Positions 24,001 to 32,226 are shown, counted from the stretch's first letter. The stretch is 64,000 bases of DNA from Mycobacterium sp. 1164966.3 (GCF_001665395.1 NZ_LZSG01000042.1:1-64000), one strand, 5' to 3'. Program-made: numbers and translations. Notes: a model not told the origin generated them from the sequence alone.

Positions 24001-25641
24001 AGCGGTGGCCCGCAGGCGCACGCCACCGATGTCGCCATCGTCGAGGCAGCTGAGGCAGCGGGTGCTTTCCAACACGACGGCAGCCCTACGCCGGCGGCAC
24101 ACCTGCCGTTCCGGTCCGGCCGGGCGTTCTCCGCCTCGGCAACCGGCACCGAGCTGACCGTCAAAGGCGCGCCCGAAGTGGTGCTGGCCGCATGTGGCGA
24201 TGACACCTCCATGGACAGCACCGTCGCCGAAATGGCCGCCCGCGGGTTGCGGGTCATCGCGGTGGCGCAACGCCGGCTGAGCCCGAAACAGGCCAAGGCG
24301 ATTCAGGACAACCCCGACGACATCGCCGAGTACTGCAAAGACGGGTTGACTCTCGCCGGTTTCCTCGGACTGTCCGACACCCCGCGCCCGGAATCCGCCG
24401 GTCTGATCGGAACTCTGCGATCCCAGGGCGTGGGCATCAAGCTGATCACCGGGGATCACCCCATCACCGCGAAGGCAATTGCCGAGGAGCTCGGCCTGCC
24501 GGTGACCGCGGATCAGGTCATCAGCGGTGCGGAATGGGAGTCCCTGTCCCGTAAGGATCAAGAGCGGGTGGTCACCGAGCGAGTGATCTTCGCCCGCATG
24601 ACGCCGGAGAACAAGGTCCAAGTGGTCCAGACGCTGGAAAATGCCGGCGTACGGACCGCAATGGTGGGCGACGGGGCCAACGACGCCGCGGCCATCCGGG
24701 CCGCCACCGTCGGCATCGGGGTAGTGGCGCACGGCAGCGACCCGGCCCACCTGGTGGCCGACGTGGTGCTGATCGACGGCCGGATCGACGCGCTTCTGGA
24801 AGCCATCGAAGAGGGACGCCAGCTCTGGCGACGGGTGCAAGCGGCCGTGTCGGTGCTGCTCGGCGGTAATGCCGGCGAGGTGATCTTCGCGATCATCGGC
24901 AGCGCGATCACCGGCACTTCGCCGCTGAACACCCGCCAATTGCTGCTGGTCAACACGCTGACCGACGCGTTGCCGGCCGCCGCCCTCGCAGTCAGCAAGC
25001 CGCGCGGCAGCGTGGACCCCAATTTGCGCGGCGCGGATCAGGCCGCATTGTGGAACGCCGTGGCCATCCGCGGCGTCACCACAGCGGCCGCGGCGACGGC
25101 GGCGTGGGCAATGGCGGGTTTGAACGGGCCGCCCGGTATGAACTGGCTGTCCTCGTTGACCGGGCTGCCGCAACGGGCTTCCACGGTGGCTCTGGTCGCG
25201 CTGATCGCGGCCGAATTGGGCCAGACCCTGCTGGAGTCCCAGGCCCCGATGGTGGTGCTCACCGCGCTGGGCTCACTCGGGTTCGTGGCCCTGTTGATCA
25301 GCATTCCCGGGGTAAGCCAGCTGCTCGGCTGCACTCCGCTCGGTCCGCTCGGCTGGGCCCAGGGGCTGGGCGCAGCCACCGCCGCGACTATCGCGGTCGC
25401 TATCCTCGGCCAGTTTTTCGACGATCGGGAGCTGCCATCGCGCGGCCCGCAGCCAGACCAGACGGATTCCGCTCCGGCACCCGACGAGGTGGATTTTCCC
25501 GCTGAGTCTCCACAATCTCGACCACCCCAGCGCGCCACAACAACGCATAAAGTTCCAGTAAAGGGGCATTCAGCAGCGAGGCGATCGGCGAAATCAGCGG
25601 ATCGGCCAGTTGGTCGGTCCTCGACATATGTCCCACGGTGA
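21064..25641 (+). CDS. ctpH: P-type cation-transporting ATPase CtpH
   Basis: 1525 residues, the very long CtpH/CtpI class (M. tuberculosis about 1539). The N-terminal 650 residues are a CtpH-specific extension with hydrophobic segments. The P-type core follows: actuator motif LTGESLSVDK, AVPEGMPLVATLAQ (the PEGxP membrane motif as in Ca2+-type pumps), phosphorylation site CFDKTGTLSENR, KGAPEVVL nucleotide-binding motif and MVGDGANDAAAIRAA hinge. The ion is not established from sequence; PEGxP favours a divalent cation. TTG 21064 is the start. Preceded and followed by small membrane proteins. Confidence 0.93.
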   Translation: MSIATSIGRSMPLRLVASGVQTATALTTASVTTATAVAGTIAEIAAIPLREGAKVLSGELSRETLGRHCWRGEDRAWIEVRGLDTGDDELGPVVLDAVRAHHGVTSASLNYPLSRVVVGISGSDTSLSELCRVVDNAERRCRVGKDASTTGNLPGDGIVLATRALTVATNAAGLGIALTGRALRLPRLPVAIAAGVTFFDYQPWLRRRLEDRIGGPATDTVMTLVQATSQTLSQSATSLSLGLTLQSMKAAEVRAEARAWEQHEPRLARYADQPPTQLSPRPQPSRGMERVAGRFALLQSLSTGLIGAGARNVNMAATAVQVTTPKANRTTPEAFATTLARGLAAQHSVLPLRPESLRRLDKVDAIVIDPRILCTDTLRVARIRGAADNELSAAWSRAQLMLEKSSLRPGWRAVRGISGSRANAEVEALFLPARDPLASAVVAEAHRTGAELISVDDDSLDELRPAFDDIRPVKSGTRKSIDDALAAVVANLQQDGRTVAVLSSTAAQAISSANLALGIMPEQGAPAWKADLLLPNLAAAWRLLRALPAAKTAVQRGIGISAGATAMGSLFMIPRVRGNLGSETVNVGAAAGLLSGYLLARGILHAETPRPAEVHEWHAMSVEQVRHTLPAAQAASEPYRRGGTQPSQTPMQAVWQLAKAVRAELSDPLTPVMALGSAASAILGSPVDAVLVGTVLTGNSILAAAQRLRAEKRLSHLLALQIPPARKVITDPDGARSYVDVDAVHLRPGDVIEVRTHEVVPADARIIEEVDVEVDESTLTGESLSVDKQVEATPGAPLAERRCMLFAGTTVVAGTAVALVTAVGADTQQRRAADLISGELSSDIGLQHQLGQLTTQALPVSITGGALVGALGVVRRIGLQHAVSSAIAIAVAAVPEGMPLVATLAQAASARRLTKFGALVRVPRSVEALGRIEVVCFDKTGTLSENRLRVSEVRPTAGDTDALKEEEVLRCAAHAAPVTSGGPQAHATDVAIVEAAEAAGAFQHDGSPTPAAHLPFRSGRAFSASATGTELTVKGAPEVVLAACGDDTSMDSTVAEMAARGLRVIAVAQRRLSPKQAKAIQDNPDDIAEYCKDGLTLAGFLGLSDTPRPESAGLIGTLRSQGVGIKLITGDHPITAKAIAEELGLPVTADQVISGAEWESLSRKDQERVVTERVIFARMTPENKVQVVQTLENAGVRTAMVGDGANDAAAIRAATVGIGVVAHGSDPAHLVADVVLIDGRIDALLEAIEEGRQLWRRVQAAVSVLLGGNAGEVIFAIIGSAITGTSPLNTRQLLLVNTLTDALPAAALAVSKPRGSVDPNLRGADQAALWNAVAIRGVTTAAAATAAWAMAGLNGPPGMNWLSSLTGLPQRASTVALVALIAAELGQTLLESQAPMVVLTALGSLGFVALLISIPGVSQLLGCTPLGPLGWAQGLGAATAATIAVAILGQFFDDRELPSRGPQPDQTDSAPAPDEVDFPAESPQSRPPQRATTTHKVPVKGHSAARRSAKSADRPVGRSSTYVPR

Positions 25642-25687
25642 TTGCGGGATCGGGCTCGGTGGCAAACCCTTAGTTACCGAAAGGCAA

Positions 25688-25966
25688 ATGATGGCGGAAA
25701 AGAAGACGCGGCGAGGAACGTCCCAGCGTGAGGCCGTGCAGCAGATCCGCGAGGGCGAAACGTTCGCCATGAAACTGCCGGTGCTGGGTCCGGTGGAGAT
25801 ACCGCGGCCCGAACAACTCGCCTACTACGCCGGCCTGGCCGCCCTGGCCGCGTTCGAGCTCATCGACTGGCCAGTCGCACTGGTGATCGCCGCCGGGCAC
25901 GTCCTGGCGAGCAACCATCACAACAAGCTGCTGGAGGAACTCGGCGAGGCGATGGAAGAGGTCTGA
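25688..25966 (+). CDS. Small two-helix protein, Rv0424c-like
   Basis: 92 residues from ATG 25688 (ATG 25691 also possible). A charged N-terminus (KKTRRGTSQREAVQQIREGE) is followed by VLGPVEIPRPEQLAYYAGLA and a hydrophobic stretch with DWPVALVIAAGHVLA. It resembles the hydrophobic middle of the protein encoded just before ctpH (LVEWPILLAVGGGALVL), so these two small proteins may be related and form part of a CtpH unit. Function unknown. Confidence 0.75.
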   Translation: MMAEKKTRRGTSQREAVQQIREGETFAMKLPVLGPVEIPRPEQLAYYAGLAALAAFELIDWPVALVIAAGHVLASNHHNKLLEELGEAMEEV

Positions 25967-25971
25967 CCAGG

Positions 25972-26370
25972 TCAGCCGGCATAGCCGCGCTCGCCGCCGT
26001 CAGGATCCACGGAGGGTTTGACGTCCCGCATCGCGTCCGAGAACGTCGGATAGACGTCCAGGATTTGGTCCAGCTCCGTCACCTCGATCGGCTGCAGCAC
26101 CTGACTGCGGCTGGCCACCAGTCGAACGGCGGTCCCGGCCCTCTTGCCTTGCTCGTGGCTGTCGAGCATCGCGTTCAATCCGGCGCTTCCGAAGAAGCTC
26201 ACCTTCTCTAAGTCGACAACGAGCAGCCGAGCCGGTTGTGAGCCGGCCATGTCCAGCGCATCGATCAGGCTGCCGACCAGCTGGTCGACCGTGCTGGAGT
26301 CAACGTCGCCGCTTACCCGCAGCACAACCGCGTCGTCGTGCGCCTCGAGCTCGATCCCCAACGGTTCCAT
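25972..26370 (-). CDS. STAS-domain anti-anti-sigma factor
   Basis: 132 residues from ATG 26370. The STAS core is evident: AVVLRVSGDVDSSTVDQLVG, then LLVVDLEKVSFFGSAGLNAM, where the Ser in FFGSAGL is the residue normally phosphorylated by an anti-sigma kinase. Such proteins bind anti-sigma factors to release alternative sigma factors in stress. No anti-sigma or sigma gene is adjacent; the neighbour upstream is a PAS-ANTAR regulator, which suggests a small stress-signalling cluster. It converges with the Rv0424c-like gene (5 bp apart). I do not recall it at this place in M. tuberculosis. Confidence 0.88.
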   Translation of the reverse strand: MEPLGIELEAHDDAVVLRVSGDVDSSTVDQLVGSLIDALDMAGSQPARLLVVDLEKVSFFGSAGLNAMLDSHEQGKRAGTAVRLVASRSQVLQPIEVTELDQILDVYPTFSDAMRDVKPSVDPDGGERGYAG

Positions 26371-26477
26371 TGCGTTTCTCCGCCTCGGATGCGTGAAATT
26401 CCGCGGTAGACGATGCACGGCGCCCGACGCCACGCAACCGTCCAAACGGATAGAGCCTAACGAGCCTAATGCGCCGA

Positions 26478-27176
26478 TCAGTCGGATTCAGCACCGATGC
26501 GCTCGTGCACCGTGAGCAACAGATGGTCGAAGCTGTTCTGGGTGGCAGCCGACATGACCGGTAGGGCCGGCACTTCGGCGACAATTTGGGCTGCCAGCGC
26601 GCGCAACTTGGTATTCGTCTCCTGCGAGCGCCACTGCAGAACACGGAAAGCCTGGTCGGGGCTGACGCGGTAGACGGCCATCAGCACACCTTTGGCCTGC
26701 TCGATCGCCGCCCGGCTCTCGAACAGGTCCGGCAGGGCCTCGTCGAGCACCTCCTGGCGCGTCTCGTCGAAGGTGTTGGTGAGGTCGATGTAATGACCGG
26801 CGGTGCCTACCACCGCTCCTGAGTCGTCCAGCATGCGGTCGGCCACCACGATCGCGTCATGCACACTGCCGGCGGTGTCGACGAACCGGTGTCGACTCGA
26901 AAACGACTCCCCGGACCTCAAGGCGTAGTCGAGCAGATCCTGCACATGCGCACGGTCCTCGGGATGCTTGTGCGAGAGCAGCAGCTTGGTCGTCGGAACT
27001 ACCGACCCGGGCTCATACCCGTGCATCCGTGCCACCTCGTCGGACCACTCCCAGCGCTGGCCGACGAACCAGAAGCGGAAGCTGCCCACGTTCAAGTACG
27101 GACCGGGACCGGCGACCTTCGAGTTGTTGGGGTGGTCGCGCTTGTCAGGTGCACCTCTTCGGGCTGACTGCTGCAC
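26478..27176 (-). CDS. PAS-ANTAR domain RNA-binding antiterminator
   Basis: 232 residues from GTG 27176; ATG 27227 would add 17 residues. The N-terminal PAS domain (FRFWFVGQRWEWSDEVARMH, HPEDRAHVQDLL, GTAGHYIDLT) is a sensor. The C-terminal ANTAR domain, SRAAIEQAKGVLMAVYRVSP followed by ALRVL-like helices, binds paired hairpins in nascent RNA to prevent termination. The signal and the RNA targets are unknown. It is divergent from the thiC riboswitch leader and upstream of the STAS gene. It seems absent from this locus in M. tuberculosis. Confidence 0.87.
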   Translation of the reverse strand: MQQSARRGAPDKRDHPNNSKVAGPGPYLNVGSFRFWFVGQRWEWSDEVARMHGYEPGSVVPTTKLLLSHKHPEDRAHVQDLLDYALRSGESFSSRHRFVDTAGSVHDAIVVADRMLDDSGAVVGTAGHYIDLTNTFDETRQEVLDEALPDLFESRAAIEQAKGVLMAVYRVSPDQAFRVLQWRSQETNTKLRALAAQIVAEVPALPVMSAATQNSFDHLLLTVHERIGAESD

Positions 27177-27298
27177 GTTTGTATCATTCCACTCCGTCGC
27201 GGCACCGGCTACCAAGAGGGCGAACATCCCGGGCGCGATCACCACGGGCCTGATGGTGGCGACCCCGTGTAGCGTGGACCACACCCCCCAACTAAATA

Positions 27299-27384
27299 CG
27301 CGGGAGCGCACGCCGAGTGTGCTGAGAGGACGGCTCGGGGCCGTCGACCGTACGAACCTGACCGGGTAATGCCGGCGTAGGGAG
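27299..27384 (+). ncRNA. TPP riboswitch upstream of thiC
   Basis: Thi-box elements in order: GCGGGAGC, then CTGAGAGGA (27322-27330), then GACCGTACGAACCTGACCGG, GTAATGCCGGCGTAGGGAG. The conserved CUGAGA and ACCUGA...GGGUAAUGCCGGCG(U)AGGGA strings are those of the TPP aptamer. The last bases contain the purine-rich ribosome binding site 6 bp before the thiC ATG, so TPP binding can hide the site and block translation. Confidence 0.95.
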
Positions 27385-27389
27385 ATGAC

Positions 27390-29033
27390 ATGACCGATGT
27401 TTTGGCCAAGACAGTCGAGCCTTCGGTAACCACCGGACCCATCGCGGGAAGCAGCAAGTCCTACCGCGACGTGCGCGGCCCGGACGAAGTGCGGCTGCGC
27501 GTGCCGTTCCGGCGGGTGCACCTTTCCACCGGGGACCACTTTGATCTCTACGACACCTCCGGGCCCTACACCGACTCCGAAGCGGTGATCGACCTGGCGG
27601 CCGGGCTGCCGGCGCGGCCCGGCGTGGTACGTGACCGCGGCAGTCAGCTGCAGCGTGCCCGCGCCGGCGAAATCACCGCCGAGATGGCGTTCATTGCCGC
27701 CCGTGAAGACATGCCGGCGGAGCTGGTGCGTGACGAGGTTGCTCGCGGCCGCGCCGTGATTCCGGCCAACCACAACCACCCCGAAAGCGAGCCGATGATC
27801 ATCGGCAAGGCGTTCGCGGTCAAGGTCAACGCGAACATCGGAAACTCGGCGGTGACGTCGTCGATCGCCGAGGAAGTCGACAAGATGGTGTGGGCCACCC
27901 GCTGGGGCGCCGACACCATCATGGACCTGTCCACCGGCAAGAACATCCACGAAACCCGCGAGTGGATCCTGCGCAACTCGCCGGTGCCGGTCGGCACCGT
28001 GCCGATCTACCAGGCGCTGGAAAAGGTGAAGGGCGACCCCACCGAGCTGACGTGGGAGATCTACCGCGACACCGTGATCGAGCAGTGCGAGCAGGGTGTG
28101 GACTACATGACCGTGCACGCCGGCGTGCTGCTGCGCTATGTGCCGCTGACCGCCAAGCGGGTGACCGGCATCGTCAGTCGCGGTGGCTCGATCATGGCGG
28201 CCTGGTGCCTGGCCCATCACCAGGAGTCGTTCCTCTACACCAACTTCGAAGAACTCTGCGACATCTTCGCGCGCTACGACGTCACCTTCTCACTCGGCGA
28301 CGGGCTGCGGCCGGGATCGATCGCGGACGCGAACGATGCCGCGCAGTTCGCCGAACTGCGCACCTTGGGCGAACTGACCGGGATTGCGAAATCCCGTGGG
28401 GCGCAGGTAATGATCGAGGGCCCCGGGCACATCCCGATGCACAAGATCGTCGAGAATGTGCGGCTGGAAGAGGAGCTGTGTGAAGAAGCTCCGTTCTACA
28501 CACTGGGTCCGCTGGCCACCGATATCGCGCCGGCGTATGACCACATCACCTCGGCTATCGGCGCGGCCATCATCGCGCAGGCGGGCACCGCCATGCTGTG
28601 CTACGTCACTCCGAAGGAGCACCTGGGACTGCCGGACCGCAAGGACGTCAAGGACGGGGTGATCGCGTACAAGATCGCCGCGCATTCCGCCGATTTGGCC
28701 AAGGGTCATCCTCGCGCGCAGGAGCGTGACGACGCGTTGAGCACGGCACGTTTCGAGTTCCGCTGGACCGACCAGTTCGCGCTGTCACTGGACCCGGACA
28801 CCGCACGCGAATTCCACGACGAGACGCTTCCGGCCGAGCCCGCCAAGACGGCACACTTCTGCTCGATGTGTGGTCCGAAGTTCTGCTCGATGCGGATCAC
28901 CCAGGATGTGCGTGACTACGCCGCGGCCCATGGACTCGACAGCGAGGAGGCGATCGAGGCGGCCATGAACGAAAAGTCACGCGAGTTCGCCGAACACGGC
29001 AACCGGGTGTATCTGCCGATCAACCAGCGGTGA
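27390..29033 (+). CDS. thiC: Phosphomethylpyrimidine synthase ThiC
   Basis: 547 residues. A radical SAM-type enzyme that turns aminoimidazole ribotide into hydroxymethylpyrimidine phosphate, the pyrimidine half of thiamine. The C-terminal iron-sulfur motif CSMCGPKFC is intact, as are VNANIGNSAVTSSIAEEVDK, MVWATRWGADTIMDLSTGKN and EGPGHIPMHKI. It is controlled by the TPP riboswitch just upstream and coupled to thiD by a 4-bp overlap, so the two enzymes of the pyrimidine branch are made together. Confidence 0.97.
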   Translation: MTDVLAKTVEPSVTTGPIAGSSKSYRDVRGPDEVRLRVPFRRVHLSTGDHFDLYDTSGPYTDSEAVIDLAAGLPARPGVVRDRGSQLQRARAGEITAEMAFIAAREDMPAELVRDEVARGRAVIPANHNHPESEPMIIGKAFAVKVNANIGNSAVTSSIAEEVDKMVWATRWGADTIMDLSTGKNIHETREWILRNSPVPVGTVPIYQALEKVKGDPTELTWEIYRDTVIEQCEQGVDYMTVHAGVLLRYVPLTAKRVTGIVSRGGSIMAAWCLAHHQESFLYTNFEELCDIFARYDVTFSLGDGLRPGSIADANDAAQFAELRTLGELTGIAKSRGAQVMIEGPGHIPMHKIVENVRLEEELCEEAPFYTLGPLATDIAPAYDHITSAIGAAIIAQAGTAMLCYVTPKEHLGLPDRKDVKDGVIAYKIAAHSADLAKGHPRAQERDDALSTARFEFRWTDQFALSLDPDTAREFHDETLPAEPAKTAHFCSMCGPKFCSMRITQDVRDYAAAHGLDSEEAIEAAMNEKSREFAEHGNRVYLPINQR

Positions 29034-29076
29034 TCGGAAGCGCGGCGGAGCCGGGCGCACCGGGTCACCGCCCATC
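29030..29076 (+). repeat. Degenerate copy of the dispersed repeat at the thiC/thiD junction
   Basis: The sequence GTGATCGGAAGCGCGGCGGA, then GCCGGGCGCACCGGGTCACC and GCCCATC, aligns base for base with the repeat unit at 58160 with roughly 8-10 differences in 46. It encodes the extra N-terminal residues of ThiD (MIGSAAEPGAPGHRPS). Confidence 0.6.
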
Positions 29077-29932
29077 CGACCCAGCGAGTTTCCTGCCGCC
29101 GGCCCTGCCCGTGCCGCCCCCGGGCACCACACCGCTGCGGGTGCTGACCATCGCGGGATCGGACTCCGGCGGCGGCGCGGGAATCCAGGCCGACATGCGC
29201 ACGATGTCGTTGCTCGGTGTACACGCGTGCTTCGCGGTCACCGCGGTTACCGTGCAGAACACATTGGGCGTCAGAGGCTTTCACGAAGTGCCCGACGAAG
29301 TGGTGGCCGGCCAGATGGAAGCCGTGGTCACCGATATCGGGATCCAGGCCGCCAAGACCGGGATGCTCGCGTCGTCCAGCATCATTACCACCGTGGCCGC
29401 CACCTGGCGCCGACTCGGGTTGACGGTCCCGCTCGTCGTCGACCCGGTGTGCGCATCCATGCATGGAGACGCGCTGTTGGCGCCGTCGGCTATGGATTCG
29501 CTTCGCGGCCAACTATTTCCGCTCGCCACGCTGGTGACGCCGAACCTGGACGAGGTGCGCCTCATCGTGGGTATCGACGTGGTAGACGCCGAGTCTCAGC
29601 GGGATGCGGCGAAAGCGCTGCATGCGCTGGGTCCGCAGTGGGCACTCGTCAAGGGTGGGCACCTGCGCTCGTCGCGGCAAAGCTGCGACCTGCTCTACGG
29701 ACCGCGTGAACGGGCCGACTTCTACGAGTTCGACGCGCAACGGATAAGCACCGGCAACGACCATGGTGGCGGTGACACCCTGGCAAGCGCGGTGGCGTGT
29801 GCGCTTGCGCATGGACACACCGTTCCCGACGCTATCGCTTTCGGGAAGCAGTGGGTCACCGAGTCCTTGCGCGCCGCCTACCCACTAGGCCACGGCCATG
29901 GCCCGGTCTCCCCATTGTTCCGGCTCGGCTGA
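29030..29932 (+). CDS. thiD: Hydroxymethylpyrimidine/phosphomethylpyrimidine kinase ThiD
   Basis: 300 residues. Phosphorylates HMP and HMP-P, giving the pyrimidine pyrophosphate for ThiE. Ribokinase-fold landmarks: LTIAGSDSGGGAGIQADMRT, VTDIGIQAAKTGMLASS, VDPVCASMHGDALL, LVTPNLDEVRLI, VLVKGGH-like VKGGHLRSS, and the anion-hole DDHGGGDT-like NDHGGGDTLASA. The first 35 residues (Pro/Gly/Ala-rich) are extra compared with the M. tuberculosis protein, which begins close to the first strand; they derive from a degenerate repeat. GTG start overlapping the thiC stop. Confidence 0.95.
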   Translation: MIGSAAEPGAPGHRPSDPASFLPPALPVPPPGTTPLRVLTIAGSDSGGGAGIQADMRTMSLLGVHACFAVTAVTVQNTLGVRGFHEVPDEVVAGQMEAVVTDIGIQAAKTGMLASSSIITTVAATWRRLGLTVPLVVDPVCASMHGDALLAPSAMDSLRGQLFPLATLVTPNLDEVRLIVGIDVVDAESQRDAAKALHALGPQWALVKGGHLRSSRQSCDLLYGPRERADFYEFDAQRISTGNDHGGGDTLASAVACALAHGHTVPDAIAFGKQWVTESLRAAYPLGHGHGPVSPLFRLG

Positions 29933-30558
29933 TGGACCTCGAGCAGATCGCGGGTGTCGCGCACCGGCCCGACGAGGGTGCCCGTCAGGCACCAAAGGGA
30001 ATAGTGGTGTTGACCCACGGCGCTGGTGGAAATCGGGATTCCAAACTGTTGCAACAGGTTTGCGACGAATGGGCGCGCCGCGGCTGGCTGGCGGTGCGCT
30101 ACAACCTGCCCTACCGGCGGCGCCGTCCCAAAGGTCCGCCGTCCGGCTCGGCTGCCGCCGACCGGGCGGGCATCGTCGAGGCCATCGAGGTCTGTCGCGG
30201 GCTTGGCGACGGCCCGCTGATCGCGGGTGGACATTCTTACGGCGGCCGGTTGACCTCCATGGTCGTGGCTGCCCGCGAAACGACCGTGGAGGTCCTGACG
30301 CTGTTCTCCTATCCGGTCCACCCGCCGGGCAAGCCCGAACGTTCCCGGACCGAACACCTGCCGGACATCGGCGTGCCCACCGTGTTCACCCACGGCACGT
30401 CGGATCCGTTCGGGACGCCCGCGGAAGTGCGCGATGCCGCGGCGCTGATCTCCGCACCGACCGAGATCGTCGAGATCACCGGCGCGCGACACGATCTGGG
30501 GTCGAAGACTCTGAACGTCGCCGGTTTGGCCGTCGACGCGGCGCTGCGCCTTCTCTGA
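29932..30558 (+). CDS. Alpha/beta hydrolase (KANSL3/Tex30-like), Rv0421c-like
   Basis: 208 residues from ATG 29932, which overlaps the thiD stop by 1 bp. Hydrolase features: GIVVLTHGAGGNRDS (oxyanion loop), GGHSYGGRLTSM (nucleophile Ser elbow), HGTSDPFGTP (Asp) and GARHDLG (His). Substrate unknown. The gene order thiC-thiD-hydrolase is that of M. tuberculosis Rv0423c-Rv0421c, so it may serve thiamine metabolism, but this is only neighbourhood evidence. The last 83 bp overlap the opposite TetR gene. Confidence 0.87.
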   Translation: MDLEQIAGVAHRPDEGARQAPKGIVVLTHGAGGNRDSKLLQQVCDEWARRGWLAVRYNLPYRRRRPKGPPSGSAAADRAGIVEAIEVCRGLGDGPLIAGGHSYGGRLTSMVVAARETTVEVLTLFSYPVHPPGKPERSRTEHLPDIGVPTVFTHGTSDPFGTPAEVRDAAALISAPTEIVEITGARHDLGSKTLNVAGLAVDAALRLL

Positions 30559-31798
30559 CGGCTGACTCCTCATCGAACAGTGTGAGCTCCATCAACTTTC
30601 GCACACACGCCTGGGTATAGGGCGATTCGTCCGCTTTTCCGTCCGGGTTCACCATGCGACCCAGGTCGACCACCAGTGCCATCGCGGCGTGCACCAGGAA
30701 ACGGGCCTGCATCGGCCCGAGCGACCGCCGCGCGGCCGTCAGCAGCCGCACCCACGAATCGATCGTCGACTGCTGAACATTGTGCAGCAGCCTCTGATCG
30801 GCTGGGGTCAGGTTGACTCGCTCGGTGTAGTAGACCGCAGCCAGTTCCGGATTGGCGAAAGATGTTGCCACGTAAGCATCGATCAGCAACACCAGCGCCT
30901 GGCGGGGCTCGGTGAGCGCTCCCAGGACCGGTGACAACTGACCCGAGACCCGGTCGGCCGCGCGGCGCAACCCGGTCGACAGGATCTCGCATTTGCCAGA
31001 GAAATAGCGGTAGATCCCGGATACCGGCACCCCGGCGGCCTTGGCGATCTCCGCCATGCTGGTCTCGGCGTAACCACGCTGCCTGAACAGGGCCATCGAG
31101 GCGTGCAGCAACGCTTCGTAGACGCCGGCGTCCTCGGCGAAGATCCGCCACGACACCGGACGTGGGATCACATCTCTTGGGTGGGGCAGCTCGGCGCCGA
31201 GGACCGCCGCGGCAGCCTCGGCCAGCAGCTCACGAATGTCGTCGGCGGGCAAGCGAGCGTTGTGGTCGACGATGCTGCCGATCACGCTGAGCACCCCGGC
31301 CGACAGGACCCACCGCTGCGTGGACACCAGGTCTGGCCGAATCTTCATGAGCGGCTTCTGAATTCGCCGATTCACCAACTTGAGTTGATCGGTCAGTGTG
31401 GTCTGGTCCTCGGCGCGCAGGTAGCGGGCCTGCCAGCGGTAGAGACCGCCGGAGTCGCGATTGTCCAGGGTGGCGTCGATCAGTGCGGCAATCAGTTGGT
31501 CCAGCGTCGCCGCCGGATCGTCGAGCTCCTCGATATCGGTGCAGTCGACGAGTTGCTGACTCAGGGCCAGCACCGCGCCGCGGAACAAGTCGTACTTGCC
31601 GTCATAGTGCCGGTACAGCGCGGCCGCCGAGATCCCGACTTTGGCGGCGATCGTTTCCATGCTGACCGCGTGATAGCCCTGCGCGCTGAATGCCTCCGCG
31701 GACGCGCGTGCGATCTGCGCCTTGCGGTCTTTGGGCCGCCGCCGGATGCTCGCTGCCTGTTCGCCGGACAAGCCGGTCGGGACTGGGGCCGTCGACAC
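30476..31798 (-). CDS. Double TetR regulator (two fused TetR units)
   Basis: About 440 residues from GTG 31798; an ATG at 31855 is possible. It holds two complete TetR helix-turn-helix domains: one near the N-terminus (SMETIAAKVGISAAALYRHY) and one about 215 residues later (SMAEIAKAAGVPVSGIYRYF), each followed by a helical ligand-binding half. A single chain may thus act as a pseudo-dimer. The basic tail beyond LTLFDEESAVREG is encoded antisense to the hydrolase gene. A 17-bp near-palindrome at 31861 between this gene and the divergent membrane genes is a plausible operator. Ligand unknown. Confidence 0.85.
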   Translation of the reverse strand: MSTAPVPTGLSGEQAASIRRRPKDRKAQIARASAEAFSAQGYHAVSMETIAAKVGISAAALYRHYDGKYDLFRGAVLALSQQLVDCTDIEELDDPAATLDQLIAALIDATLDNRDSGGLYRWQARYLRAEDQTTLTDQLKLVNRRIQKPLMKIRPDLVSTQRWVLSAGVLSVIGSIVDHNARLPADDIRELLAEAAAAVLGAELPHPRDVIPRPVSWRIFAEDAGVYEALLHASMALFRQRGYAETSMAEIAKAAGVPVSGIYRYFSGKCEILSTGLRRAADRVSGQLSPVLGALTEPRQALVLLIDAYVATSFANPELAAVYYTERVNLTPADQRLLHNVQQSTIDSWVRLLTAARRSLGPMQARFLVHAAMALVVDLGRMVNPDGKADESPYTQACVRKLMELTLFDEESAVREGAAPRRRPNRRRSESSTPDRVARR

Positions 31799-31860
31799 CG
31801 CTTCACGATAGCCCCGAAACGCGATTTCCAAACCCTCCGGCCTTTCGCCACACAAGAATC

Positions 31861-31877
31861 TCCATTAACATAACGGA
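31861..31877. promoter_or_regulatory. Candidate TetR operator
   Basis: TCCATTA-ACA-TAACGGA, a 7-bp inverted repeat with one mismatch, in the 160-bp gap between the double-TetR gene and the divergent small membrane genes. Size and position fit a TetR operator, but no binding evidence exists. Confidence 0.4.
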
Positions 31878-31958
31878 AGCGCGGCGGGCGGGTCCGAGGA
31901 ACCGCAGGGGTTCCGATGACCACCGGACAAACTGCACAACACTGCCGAGAGGACGCAT

Positions 31959-32183
31959 ATGTTGCAGAGGATTCGCCAGGCGCTTGACTTCGAGGTCACC
32001 ATCGGCCAGCTCATCGTCCTCGGGTTGGTCCTCGGCACACCGTATCTGCTGATAGGCACCATCTGGTCGGCAACGCACACCCAGCATCTGAGCCAAATGC
32101 ACGGTGCCGATCTGGCGGTGTCCTTCCTGGGTTCGATCGTGTCCTGGCCGGTCCTGCTGTTCGCGAACGTGTGCATGACGTGA
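31959..32183 (+). CDS. Small membrane protein, 74 aa
   Basis: Two hydrophobic segments: GQLIVLGLVLGTPYLLIGTI (about 16-35) and AVSFLGSIVSWPVLLFANV (about 53-71), joined by a His-containing loop. A GA-rich site (CGAGAGGAC) precedes the ATG. No known domain. It is followed after 43 bp by another small membrane protein in the same direction; together they occupy the place of the M. tuberculosis transmembrane gene Rv0420c. Divergent from the double-TetR gene, so they are its likely target. Confidence 0.7.
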   Translation: MLQRIRQALDFEVTIGQLIVLGLVLGTPYLLIGTIWSATHTQHLSQMHGADLAVSFLGSIVSWPVLLFANVCMT

Positions 32184-32226
32184 GTGTCGAGCGGCCAAAT
32201 CTGCAATTAACATCCAAGGAGAAGGC

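Noticed and set aside
23272..25173. Long open frame on the minus strand across ctpH
   Set aside because: Antisense to the P-type ATPase core, His/Arg/Gly-rich with no family features; a codon-bias shadow.
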